Shown here: positions 42,935 through 51,635 of the stretch, piece by piece
Position numbering within the stretch: position 1 is the stretch's first letter
How the letters are laid out: every line of letters starts with the position of its first letter
Origin: Rhizobium mongolense subsp. loessense
Lineage (GTDB): Bacteria > Pseudomonadota > Alphaproteobacteria > Rhizobiales > Rhizobiaceae
Assembly (NCBI RefSeq): GCF_900099775.1
Contig: NZ_FMTM01000005.1
Span: 310,001 to 374,000, forward strand
Direction of reading: 5' to 3'
Length of the DNA stretch: 64,000 bases
Position numbers and translations under genes: made by a program
The notes under the pieces: generated by a model
What the model saw: only the letters and a program-made list of their open reading frames with translations
The model's database searches: none
Told to the model about the DNA's origin: nothing

Positions 42935-44056
42935 ATGAAGAAATCTCTTCTGTCGGCAGTGGCACTGACGGCGATGCTCGCCTTCAGCGGCAACGCCTGG
43001 GCCGACATTCTCATTGGCGTCGGCGGTCCTCTGACTGGCCCGAACGCTGCGTTCGGCGCTCAGCTTCAGAAGGGTGCCGAGCAGGCAGCCGCTGATATCA
43101 ACGCCGCAGGCGGCATCAACGGCGAGCAGATCAAGCTCGAACTCGGTGACGACGTCTCCGACCCGAAACAGGGCATCTCGGTCGCCAACAAGTTCGTCGC
43201 TGACGGCGTGAAGTTCGTAATCGGCCACTTCAACTCGGGCGTTTCGATCCCCGCATCTGAAGTCTATGCCGAAAACGGCATCCTCGAAATCACTCCGGCT
43301 GCAACGAACCCGGTGTTCACCGAGCGCGGCCTGTGGAACACATTCCGTACCTGCGGCCGTGACGACCAGCAGGGCGCGATTGCCGGTAAGTATCTTGCCG
43401 ATCATTTCAAGGACGCCAAGATCGCTGTCGTTCACGACAAGACACCTTACGGTCAGGGTCTTGCCGACGAGACCAAAAAGTCTCTGAACGCTGCTGGCGT
43501 CACCGAAGCCATGTATGAAGGCATCAATGTCGGCGACAAGGACTTCTCCGCCCTCATCGCAAAGATGAAGGAAGCCGGCGTCTCGATCATCTATTGGGGT
43601 GGTCTGCACACCGAAGCCGGTCTCATCATCCGTCAGGCTGCCGACCAGGGCCTGAAGGCAACGCTCGTTTCGGGCGACGGTATCGTCTCGAACGAACTTG
43701 CTTCTATCGCTGGCGACGCAGTTGCCGGTACGCTGAACACCTTCGGCCCGGATCCGACGCTCAACCCGGCCAACAAGGAACTCGTCGAGAAGTTCAAGGC
43801 TGCCGGCTTCAACCCGGAAGCTTACACTCTCTATTCCTACGCTGCCATGCAGGCGATCGCCGGTGCTGCCAAGGCGGCCGGTTCAACCGATGCGGAAGCC
43901 GTCGCAACCGCGATGAAGGAAAAGGGTCCGTTCCCGACCGTTCTCGGCGACATCTCCTTCGACGAAAAGGGTGACCCGAAGATTCCGGGCTACATCATGT
44001 ACGAATGGAAGAAGGGTCCGGACGGCAAGTACAGCTACTTCCCGCAGGGTATGTAA
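42935..44056 (+). CDS. livK: Branched-chain amino-acid ABC transporter periplasmic binding protein
   Basis: The 373-residue periplasmic binding protein has a signal peptide (about 1-23, ending AWA) and the type I periplasmic-binding fold starting ADILIGVGGPLTGPNAAFG. Characteristic AGGINGEQIKLELGDD and FVIGHFNSGVSIPAS segments follow. GGGAG precedes the ATG. It is separated from the rest of the operon by 120 bases and ends in a strong terminator. The specificity may be Leu/Ile/Val or broader (GABA-type), as in rhizobial Bra systems. Confidence 0.9.
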   Translation: MKKSLLSAVALTAMLAFSGNAWADILIGVGGPLTGPNAAFGAQLQKGAEQAAADINAAGGINGEQIKLELGDDVSDPKQGISVANKFVADGVKFVIGHFNSGVSIPASEVYAENGILEITPAATNPVFTERGLWNTFRTCGRDDQQGAIAGKYLADHFKDAKIAVVHDKTPYGQGLADETKKSLNAAGVTEAMYEGINVGDKDFSALIAKMKEAGVSIIYWGGLHTEAGLIIRQAADQGLKATLVSGDGIVSNELASIAGDAVAGTLNTFGPDPTLNPANKELVEKFKAAGFNPEAYTLYSYAAMQAIAGAAKAAGSTDAEAVATAMKEKGPFPTVLGDISFDEKGDPKIPGYIMYEWKKGPDGKYSYFPQGM

Positions 44057-44087
44057 GCTTCGCTTGCACGGTCCAGTACCGTTTACG

Positions 44088-44121
44088 GAAGCCCGGTCTC
44101 GACCGGGCTTCTTTCTTTTTC
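44088..44121 (+). terminator. Rho-independent terminator of the liv binding-protein gene
   Basis: A 10-bp stem (GAAGCCCGGT / ACCGGGCTTC) with a CTCG tetraloop is followed by TTTCTTTTTC. Confidence 0.92.
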
Positions 44122-44191
44122 GACAGACGTTTCAATTCTTGCGGTCATCCTCTAGTTCTTTGAGGCGTAGAATTTTGAGACGGAAGCACCA

Positions 44192-45160
44192 ATGTCCCGA
44201 CCGCGCATCCTCGTCACCCGCCGCTGGCCCGCCGCGGCAGAAGCCGCCCTTGCCGAACGTTTCGACGTAACCTTCAACGAGAAGGATATTCCGCTTGGTC
44301 TCGATCAAATGCGGCAGGCGATGGCAGCCTATGATGCGGTCCTTCCCACCGTTTCCGACAAGCTGCCTGCCAGCGTTTTCGAAGGCGATATCCGCACCAA
44401 AATTCTCGGCAATTTCGGCGTCGGCTACAATCACATCGAGATCGCCGCGGCCAAGGCGAAAGGTATCTTGGTCACCAATACGCCCGGCGTCCTCACCGAC
44501 TGCACCGCGGACATTGCCATGCTGCTGCTGCTTGCCGTTGCCCGCCGGGGCGGGGAGGGTGAGCGCCAGCTTCGCCACGGCGCGTGGAAGGGCTGGTGCC
44601 CGACGCACATGATCGGCACAAAGGTGGCCGGCAAGAAGGTCGGGATCATCGGATTCGGCCGCATCGGTAGGGCCTTTGCGCAGCGCTGCCATTCCGGCTT
44701 CGGGATGGACGTCGTCTTCTACAATCGCTCGACGGTCGATGCCGCGGAGGCTGCGCGCTACGGGGCTCGCCAGCTGGCGACGATGGAGGAGGTGCTGGCC
44801 GCTTCCGATTTCGTTTCGCTCCATTGCCCCGGCGGTGCGGAGAACCGGCATCTGATGAATGCAGCGCGCTTTGCGGCGATGAAGCCAGGCGCGTTTCTGA
44901 TCAATACGGCGCGCGGCGACGTAGTCGACGAGGAGGCACTGATCAGCGCCCTTCAGGCCGGCAGCATCCGCGGCGCGGGGCTCGACGTCTACGAAGCGGA
45001 ACCGCACGTGCCGGAAAAACTGAAGTCGATGGAGAATGTCGTCCTGCTGCCGCATCTCGGCAGCGCGACGGAGGAGACCCGAACGGCAATGGGCATGAAG
45101 GTGGTGGAAAACATCACCGCCTTTTTCGACGGGCGTGAGCCGCCCGATCGCGTCGTTTGA
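44192..45160 (+). CDS. D-2-hydroxyacid dehydrogenase, glyoxylate/hydroxypyruvate reductase type
   Basis: The 322-residue NAD(P)-dependent enzyme has the Rossmann motif GKKVGIIGFGRIGRAFAQ (about 147-164). Its catalytic residues are Arg in INTARGDVVDEEAL (about 236), Glu in DVYEAEP (about 265) and His in LLPHLGSATEETR (about 284). The NFGVGYNHIE and TPGVLTDCTADIAM motifs match the GyaR/GRHPR group, which reduces glyoxylate or hydroxypyruvate. No pathway gene is adjacent. Confidence 0.88.
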   Translation: MSRPRILVTRRWPAAAEAALAERFDVTFNEKDIPLGLDQMRQAMAAYDAVLPTVSDKLPASVFEGDIRTKILGNFGVGYNHIEIAAAKAKGILVTNTPGVLTDCTADIAMLLLLAVARRGGEGERQLRHGAWKGWCPTHMIGTKVAGKKVGIIGFGRIGRAFAQRCHSGFGMDVVFYNRSTVDAAEAARYGARQLATMEEVLAASDFVSLHCPGGAENRHLMNAARFAAMKPGAFLINTARGDVVDEEALISALQAGSIRGAGLDVYEAEPHVPEKLKSMENVVLLPHLGSATEETRTAMGMKVVENITAFFDGREPPDRVV

Positions 45161-45186
45161 TTTCGTTCCTTTTGGCGCAGGATCAC

Positions 45187-46371
45187 CTACCGCGAGAGCT
45201 GGCGGTCGGGTTCGCTTGTTGCAATCTTCCTGCCATGACCGCTCAAGCCGAACAGGACGCGTGCCGGGCCAGGCAGGAAGTCGACACAGACGGCGAACAG
45301 CACCGAAAGCAGGATAGTGGTGGCCGTGACGATCGAATAGCTCACGGCGACCGGCATATCGAGCGGTAGGACATAGTACAGCGCGGCCACCGTTACGGTT
45401 TGATGCACGATGTACAGCGGGAATACCAGCCGGTTCATCGCAGCAAGCTTTTCGCTGGGCTGATTGAAGTGATGAGCCGCAAATCCAACGAGCGTCAGGA
45501 TCATGCTCCAGGCCAGCAAGAAGATCCCTGTCTTGAACAGCGGCGTATTTTGCGCATAGCTGCCGATTGCCTGGTCTGCCGGCACCATCCAGGCGTAGCG
45601 ATAGAGCAGCCCGCTTGTCACCAAAGCGATCGCTGCACTGACGAAGCGCCGGCCGATGATCGTTTCGATTAGCACACTGTGATAGCGGGCCATGAGAAAG
45701 CCCAGTCCGAACCAACTTGCCCAAACGGCAAACCACGCCCCGTCATTGTAAAGGGCATTCGTTTGCTTCGGAAAGAAGGGTGAAAGCGCCAGGTTGAGTG
45801 CGAGCGGCAGCAGGAAGAAGAGGTAGATGAAGCCGGTTTTCGAAGTGCGTTCGAACCAGGCTGCGATCTTGTTTCCGGGCTGGACCAGATATCCGAAGAT
45901 GGGATAGCAGATCACCGACATGACCAGCAGATAGGCGACGAACCACATATGCGCCCAGGTGAAGTTGCCCTTGGGGTAGCGACCTTCGGTGAAGTAGCGG
46001 GTCGTCCAGAATTCGAGAAGTGAACCCTGATAGCCGTTCTCGTACATTCGTTCGTACCACACCTGCGGCACAACGATCACCGCCATGGCAAAGAGGAGGG
46101 GTATCAGCAGACGAAACGTGCGCTTGCGCAGGAAGGACAGGCTGCCTGCCGTGCCGAAGGTAAAGGCCGCTCCCATGCCTGAGACGAAAAATAATAGCGC
46201 AAGCCGCCAAGCGCGCGGGAAGTCCATGAGCAGCGAAAGCGTGGTGCTTGTCTTGTCGCTGTGGATCAGCCAGTTGATGTCGGGCAGGAAGGATGCCGAC
46301 GAATGGTAGACGAGCAGAATCGCGAAGGCGAAGATCCTCAGCCGATCCACATAGTAAAGCCTGCTTTTCAT
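45187..46371 (-). CDS. Acyltransferase family 3 membrane protein
   Basis: The 394-residue protein has ten or so hydrophobic helices. The opening is the family hallmark, YYVDRLRIFAFAILLVYHSS, with the catalytic-type His in VYH (about 22). A second characteristic element is RTFRLLIPLLFAMAVIVVP, with FTWAHMWFVAYLLVM further on. Family members transfer acyl (acetyl, succinyl) groups to cell-surface glycans or other acceptors, for example cyclic glucan succinylation. The acceptor is unknown here. It is convergent with the dehydrogenase gene. Confidence 0.85.
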   Translation of the reverse strand: MKSRLYYVDRLRIFAFAILLVYHSSASFLPDINWLIHSDKTSTTLSLLMDFPRAWRLALLFFVSGMGAAFTFGTAGSLSFLRKRTFRLLIPLLFAMAVIVVPQVWYERMYENGYQGSLLEFWTTRYFTEGRYPKGNFTWAHMWFVAYLLVMSVICYPIFGYLVQPGNKIAAWFERTSKTGFIYLFFLLPLALNLALSPFFPKQTNALYNDGAWFAVWASWFGLGFLMARYHSVLIETIIGRRFVSAAIALVTSGLLYRYAWMVPADQAIGSYAQNTPLFKTGIFLLAWSMILTLVGFAAHHFNQPSEKLAAMNRLVFPLYIVHQTVTVAALYYVLPLDMPVAVSYSIVTATTILLSVLFAVCVDFLPGPARVLFGLSGHGRKIATSEPDRQLSR

Positions 46372-46510
46372 GCCCGCCGCCTGCCGCTCAATCGCCTATG
46401 GTGCCTTTTGCATACGCGCAAAGGATTTAAGGATCGCTGCCAAAGCTTGGTAAAAATATTCCTCCTGCCGGAAGGCGCGGATCCCCAGCCCATGATGAAA
46501 TGCGTGCCAA

Positions 46511-46936
46511 TCAGGCACTGCCGGCCGCCAGGTTCAGTTCGAAAAGCAGTTCGTTGTCCTTCTCGCCAATCAGTTCCCAGCCAGCTTGACGGTAAAGCTG
46601 CTCGGCTCTTGTTCCGGGGTCTGTTGTCAGCCAGATGCGATCATGGCCTGCATCCTTCAGGACCGAACAGGCGCTGGCAAGAAGGGCCGTTCCGATACCG
46701 CGCTTTGCGTAAGCATCATCGACAAACAGCGCCCAGATGTTGCCATTGCGCGGGTCGCCGGCGGAAAAGCCTTGGATATTGCCATCCTGTTCCCAGACGA
46801 ATATTCCCGGGTTTGCGATAAACCAGCGCAGATCATCGAGTGTAATCTTGGCGGGATCGGATAGCCTGTTTTCACGAACGCTGTTTCGGATTTCCACGAT
46901 GCGTGCGATATCCCGTTCTTTCGCCTTGCGGATCAA
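46511..46936 (-). CDS. GNAT-family acetyltransferase
   Basis: The 141-residue protein has an N-terminal MIRKAKERDIARIVEIRNSV, a strand segment IQGFSAGDPRNGNIWALFVDD, the acetyl-CoA loop AYAKRGIGTALLASA (about 77-91) and C-terminal LYRQAGWELIGE. This is the complete fold. The substrate is unknown. It lies 48 bases beyond the end of the response-regulator gene on the same strand, so read-through from the upstream two-component operon is possible. Confidence 0.85.
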   Translation of the reverse strand: MIRKAKERDIARIVEIRNSVRENRLSDPAKITLDDLRWFIANPGIFVWEQDGNIQGFSAGDPRNGNIWALFVDDAYAKRGIGTALLASACSVLKDAGHDRIWLTTDPGTRAEQLYRQAGWELIGEKDNELLFELNLAAGSA

Positions 46937-46984
46937 TATCTCCAGCCTTTGCCGTGTCGGGCTCTCGATAAGCTGCCCAGACGT

Positions 46985-47902
46985 TCATATCTCATGCAGC
47001 ACATGCGCCGCCTTAACCGCAGCCGAGGCCCGGTTTTCGACGCCAAGCTTCACGTAGATCTGTTCCAGGTGCTTGTTCACAGTGCGTGCCGACAATCCCA
47101 AAATTTCACCGATATCGCGGTTCGCCTTGCCCTTGGCAATCCAGAGCAGCACCTCGGATTCGCGCTGGGTCAGGGAGAAATGCTGGCGAAGCACGGCGTC
47201 GTCGCTGCGTTGATTGGCGGCGGTCAGGCGGAAGAGATATTCGTCGGGCCCGATGGTTCCGAGGAAACCGAGTTGAAGCATTGCCTGGCCCGCGTTGGCG
47301 ATGGAGATGACGGCATCGCGCCCCGCTGCAGCGCGTATTTTCATCCACTCGGCAATGTGACGGGTGACGATGTCCATGCCGTCGTCACTGCCCGTCGCTG
47401 CATTGACGAGGCGGGTTGCCTGCGGCGTCGACCAGTGAACGGCACCGTCGCCTCTGACGGCAAGCAGGTGACGTCCAGCAGCGTCCAGGGCCACGCGGGC
47501 GCTTTGCGCCGAACGCGCGTTGCGTAGATGCACCCGAATGCGGGCGCGAAGCTCATCGATATTGATTGGCTTGGTCAGATAGTCGACCCCGCCAGATTCC
47601 AGCGCGTGGACGACGTGTTCGGTTTCGGTGAGACCGGTCATGAAGATCACCGGCACCTGGCTGACGGCCGCATTGGCCTTGAGCTTGCGGCAGGTCTCGA
47701 AGCCATCCATCGAAGGCATGACGGCATCGAGCAGGATCAGATCCGGCGTGATGCGCTCGACGATGTTCAAGGCCGCAGAGCCCGAGGTTGCGATCAGCAC
47801 GGAAAAACCGGATTGCTCCAACGCATCGGTCAAGAAGCCCAGCGCCTCGGGGGAGTCGTCGACCAGCAGAACGATATCGCGGGGGAGGGCCGGTTCAGCC
47901 AA
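46985..47902 (-). CDS. LuxR/NarL-type response regulator paired with the permease-kinase
   Basis: The 305-residue protein starts with a receiver domain (phospho-acceptor D59 in LILLDAVMPSMDG, Lys in VDYLTKPIN). A middle region (about 130-235) may be a PAS-like or linker domain. A GerE/LuxR helix-turn-helix ends the protein, with LTQRESEVLLWIAKGKANRD (about 243-262) and GLSARTVNKHLEQIYVKL. The start overlaps the stop of the hybrid kinase gene by 8 bases, so the two are translationally coupled and surely form one system. Its target promoters are unknown. The divergent urt operon is the nearest candidate. Confidence 0.9.
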   Translation of the reverse strand: MAEPALPRDIVLLVDDSPEALGFLTDALEQSGFSVLIATSGSAALNIVERITPDLILLDAVMPSMDGFETCRKLKANAAVSQVPVIFMTGLTETEHVVHALESGGVDYLTKPINIDELRARIRVHLRNARSAQSARVALDAAGRHLLAVRGDGAVHWSTPQATRLVNAATGSDDGMDIVTRHIAEWMKIRAAAGRDAVISIANAGQAMLQLGFLGTIGPDEYLFRLTAANQRSDDAVLRQHFSLTQRESEVLLWIAKGKANRDIGEILGLSARTVNKHLEQIYVKLGVENRASAAVKAAHVLHEI

Positions 47903-50900
47903 TGGTTTCTACCTTTTCGTCGAAGCCGTGCAGGAAAGTCATGAAGCCGGCGAGATCGAAGGCGGCGACATAGGTGCGGAGTTCATCCGTAAATGGCTGA
48001 TTTGCCTCCACCTTGGCAAGGTCTGCAAGCTTGGCTTCGATGCCGCGGATGTAGCCGATCTCGCCGAGGCGGAGCAATTCCTCGATATGCGCGAAACCGG
48101 GGCTTTTCATCGGCGGCTGAGCCACGGGAACGGTTACCTGGGCGGCGTCGGCATAGATCCACTTCAGGCCAAGATGCAGCGCCAGCTTGTCGCGAAGCTG
48201 CTTGATATCGACCGGCTTGCCGATTGCATCGCTGTGGCTGCCGTCGCTGTCGGCGGCGGCCGCTGCGTCTCCGATATTGGCGGAGAGCATGACGATCGGG
48301 GAGGTCTGGCCGGTTTCGCGCAGACGCGATACGAGTTGCCAGCCGTTCATCCCGGGCATCGAAATATCGACGAGGAAGAGGTCCGGCTGGATGCCTTCGA
48401 TCAGGGTGAGGCAGTCGGGGCCGTTGCCCGCCGTCAGCATGACGAAATCGAGCGGCACCAGGATTTCCCGCATCATCTCGCGATGATCTTCGTTGTCGTC
48501 TACGACGACAATCGTCCGACGCGGGCCGTCATAGCTGACGATCTTCTTTTCCTGGGGCGGCGCGATCATTTCGCGCATCACGGCAAATAGCATCAGGCGA
48601 ACGCGGAAGGTCGAACCCTTGTCCTTCTCGCTGCTGACGGCGATTTCGCCGCCGAGCGTGTTGGTGAGGAGTTGCGTGATCGTCAGGCCTAATCCAAGCC
48701 CCGGCATGGGGCGGATGCTATCGGCCTCACCCCGCTGGAAAGGCTCGTAGATGCGGCTTAGGTCCTTTTCGGCAATGCCGCGACCGGTGTCGGAAACGGT
48801 GAAGGTCGCGACCTGGCTGCGATAGCCGACGTCGAAGGTTACGCTCCCTTCGTCGGTAAACTTGATGGCGTTCGAAAGCAGATTGACGAGGATTTGGCGC
48901 AAGCGTTTCTCGTCGGTGCGGACGAACTGCGGTAGAGACTGAGAGCGGTCATGCCTGAAAGCCAGACCCTTCGCCTGCGCCTGCGGGCGGAACATGTCGA
49001 CGATCTGGTCGAGGAAATCGTGGATGTTGATTTCATTCGTATAGACCTGCAGGCGGCCCGCCTCGATCTTGGAAATGTCCAGCAAACCGTCGATCAGGCC
49101 GGAAAGATGCTCGGCGCTGCGGCGGATGACCTTGATGGATGACTGGCGCGGCGCAGGGATGGTCTCGTCTCGCTCCAAAATCTGGGCGTAGCCGAGCACG
49201 GCGTTGAGCGGCGTACGCAGCTCATGACTCAAGCCCACGACATAGCGGCTTTTCGCCCGGTTCGCGGCTTCTGCCGCCTCCTTTGCATTCTGAAGCGCTG
49301 CGTCGGTTTTTTTATGCGCGGCGATTTCCCTCAGCAGCAGTGTGTTTTGACGCGAAGATTCCTCTTCGGCGACGACGCGGCTGTCATGCGCCAGCACGTA
49401 GAACCAGCAGACAACGCCGGCGATGACAGAGAAGACGAAGAAGACGATCAGGATCGTGCCGTTGACGACCTCCGCCGTTTCCGGAGAGGCCGAGGCGACC
49501 TGATGGGCAATCATCGCAAGGATCGCGCCGACCGCTGTCAGGGCCAGAACCACAGCGATGCCGTAACGTCCGAGGCGGGTCGACAATTTCTCGATTACCG
49601 TCTCCGGCAGCAAGGTCTTGGCGACGGTGCCCACCTGCGTGTTGAAACGCGCCTTCGGCTTGCACATGTCGTGGCAGCGACTGTCGAGCGAGCAGCAGAG
49701 CGAGCAAATCGGCGCTGCATAGGCCGGGCACCACGCCATGTCCTCCGGCTCGAACGGATGTTCGCAGACGGAACAGGTGATGTTCGTCAGATTCTTCCAA
49801 CTGTGACGCGGTTTGCGTGCCAGATAAAACTTGCCCTTCGTCGCCCAGGCGATCAGCGGCGAGGCTGTGAGCGCGATCACCAGGGTGATGTAAGGTGCAA
49901 GCGAAGCGGCGAGCGCGCCGAAGGCGCCGAAATGCGCAATCAGCGCCATCGTCGCCGAAAGACCCATGGCGCCGAGGCCGACGGGATTGATGTCGTAGAG
50001 ATGTGCGCGCTTGAACTCGATGCCGGGCGGTGCAAGGCCGAGCGGCTTGTTAATGAAGAGATCAGCCGAAATCGTGCAGAGCCAGGCCATGGCGATGATC
50101 GAGAATATCCCGAGCGTTTCCTCAAGCAGCCGGTAGATCCCAAGTTCCATGAGAAGCAGGGCGATCGCCACGTTGAAGATCAGCCAGATAACGCGGCCGG
50201 GGTGGCTATGGGTCAGGCGCGAGAAAAAGTTCGACCACGCGAGCGAGCCGGCATAGGCGTTCATCACGTTGATCTTCAACTGCGAAATGACCACGAAGGC
50301 GGCCATCAGCAGCAATGCTCCGATATGCCAGGGGATCATGTAGCCGAAAGCGGTCAGATACATCTGCGCCGGATCGGCGGCGCGGTCGACGGGAACGCCG
50401 GCACTTAACGTCAGCACGACGAGAAAGGAGCCGGCAAGCAGCTTCGGTGCGCCGATGATCACCCAGCCGGGGCCAGCCAGAAAGACGGCGAGCCGATGAT
50501 GCAACTTGCGCTGCCCGTCCGGCGGCAGGAAGCGGAGAAAGTCCGCCTGTTCGCCGATCTGGGACATGAGGGCAAGGATCACGGCCGAAGCGGCGCCGAA
50601 CTCCATCAGGTTGAAATCCGCGATTGTACCCGGCGGGCCTGAAGCGTGACGAATGCCAGCGAAGGCGCGCCAGAGATCGAATTTCTCCCAGTCCAGCATC
50701 GCGATGAAGATAAAGGGAAGGATATTCAGCACGATCCAGAAGGGCTGGGTGACGAGCTGGAACCTGCTGATCAGCTTGACGCCGTAGGTCACCAGCGGGA
50801 TCACCATGACGGCGCTGACGATGTAGCCGATCCAAAGAGGGATGCCGAGCGTCAGTTCCAGCGCGCCGGACATGATCGAAGCTTCGATCGCAAAGAGCAT

Positions 50901-51281
50901 GAAGGTGAAGCTGGCATAGATCAGCGAGGTGATCGTCGAGCCGATATAGCCGAAGCTTGCGCCGCGCGTCAGGAGATCGATGTCAACACCGTGCCTGATT
51001 GCATAGCGGCTGATCGGCAGGCCGATCGCGAGCATGGCGATCGAGGCGACGACGATCGCGAAGAAGGCGTTGGTCGTGCCATAGGAGAGGGTGATGGCAC
51101 CGCCGATGGCTTCGAGCGCAAGAAAGGAAATCGCACCGATCGCCGTCTGCGAGATGCGCTGCGAGGAAAATTGCCGGGCGCTCTTGGCGGTGAAGCGCAG
51201 CGCATAGTCTTCCAGCGTCTGGTTCGCGACCCAGCGATTATATTCGCGTCTCACCGGAATGATGCGTTGGCGCGCTGCCAT
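47895..51281 (-). CDS. NCS1-permease-like / Cys-rich / hybrid histidine kinase fusion sensor
   Basis: The 1128-residue membrane protein begins with an NCS1-family (nucleobase/allantoin/cytosine permease) transporter module (about 20-490, about 12 TM helices). A cysteine-rich segment follows with C503, C506, C518, C526, C529, C530, C536 and C540, then two further TM helices (about 573-593 and 608-630). The kinase part has a HisKA domain with His686 (GLSHELRTPLNAVLGYAQIL), and an ATPase domain with the N box at about 798-808, DTGRGI at 831-836 and GLGLGL at 861-866. The receiver has D972 and Lys1022, and the tail (1040-1128) is alpha-helical. A transporter-like sensor should detect a transported or bound nitrogen compound. 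The permease part may or may not transport. It is divergent from urtA with 354 bases between. Confidence 0.9.
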   Translation of the reverse strand: MAARQRIIPVRREYNRWVANQTLEDYALRFTAKSARQFSSQRISQTAIGAISFLALEAIGGAITLSYGTTNAFFAIVVASIAMLAIGLPISRYAIRHGVDIDLLTRGASFGYIGSTITSLIYASFTFMLFAIEASIMSGALELTLGIPLWIGYIVSAVMVIPLVTYGVKLISRFQLVTQPFWIVLNILPFIFIAMLDWEKFDLWRAFAGIRHASGPPGTIADFNLMEFGAASAVILALMSQIGEQADFLRFLPPDGQRKLHHRLAVFLAGPGWVIIGAPKLLAGSFLVVLTLSAGVPVDRAADPAQMYLTAFGYMIPWHIGALLLMAAFVVISQLKINVMNAYAGSLAWSNFFSRLTHSHPGRVIWLIFNVAIALLLMELGIYRLLEETLGIFSIIAMAWLCTISADLFINKPLGLAPPGIEFKRAHLYDINPVGLGAMGLSATMALIAHFGAFGALAASLAPYITLVIALTASPLIAWATKGKFYLARKPRHSWKNLTNITCSVCEHPFEPEDMAWCPAYAAPICSLCCSLDSRCHDMCKPKARFNTQVGTVAKTLLPETVIEKLSTRLGRYGIAVVLALTAVGAILAMIAHQVASASPETAEVVNGTILIVFFVFSVIAGVVCWFYVLAHDSRVVAEEESSRQNTLLLREIAAHKKTDAALQNAKEAAEAANRAKSRYVVGLSHELRTPLNAVLGYAQILERDETIPAPRQSSIKVIRRSAEHLSGLIDGLLDISKIEAGRLQVYTNEINIHDFLDQIVDMFRPQAQAKGLAFRHDRSQSLPQFVRTDEKRLRQILVNLLSNAIKFTDEGSVTFDVGYRSQVATFTVSDTGRGIAEKDLSRIYEPFQRGEADSIRPMPGLGLGLTITQLLTNTLGGEIAVSSEKDKGSTFRVRLMLFAVMREMIAPPQEKKIVSYDGPRRTIVVVDDNEDHREMMREILVPLDFVMLTAGNGPDCLTLIEGIQPDLFLVDISMPGMNGWQLVSRLRETGQTSPIVMLSANIGDAAAAADSDGSHSDAIGKPVDIKQLRDKLALHLGLKWIYADAAQVTVPVAQPPMKSPGFAHIEELLRLGEIGYIRGIEAKLADLAKVEANQPFTDELRTYVAAFDLAGFMTFLHGFDEKVETIG

Positions 51282-51635
51282 GCCTATTTTCTAGCGCTCT
51301 CGATAAAGTGATCATTGAATAGGCAGCTTTGGCAGGAATGACGGAAAACGCAAGAGGTGCAGCCCCGCAAGTTCACAGAACAGCCATATTTTTGAAACGC
51401 GTCCGTCACAGCCAAATCCTACCACTCCGGCATGGCAGCGATGACGTTGAAGACCCTTCCTTTATAGGGAGGGTCAAAATCTCCGCCGCACCTCGCGCCG
51501 ACCTGCCCATTTCGCCCCCACCTCTACGTCATATTGCGTATACGGTTTTGCGCTGCAGCCCCCGATAGTTCTTTAAGCAACAGTTAATTTCCGTTTCCGG
51601 CCTGTTGCGGAACAAAATGAGGGGAGTTCAACCAG
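51282..51635. other. 354-base divergent promoter region between the permease-kinase and urtA
   Basis: It contains an imperfect palindrome GACCCT-N12-AGGGTC (51452-51475) and CAACAG-N18-CTGTTG (51580-51609) as possible operator sequences. I found no convincing sigma-54 (GG-N10-GC with full consensus) promoter. The urtA ribosome-binding site GAGGGGAG is at its end. Confidence 0.5.

Noticed and set aside
51282..51635. Sigma-54 promoter for urtA
   Set aside because: Several GG...GC near-matches occur but none has the 10-base spacing together with both consensus blocks on the urtA strand.
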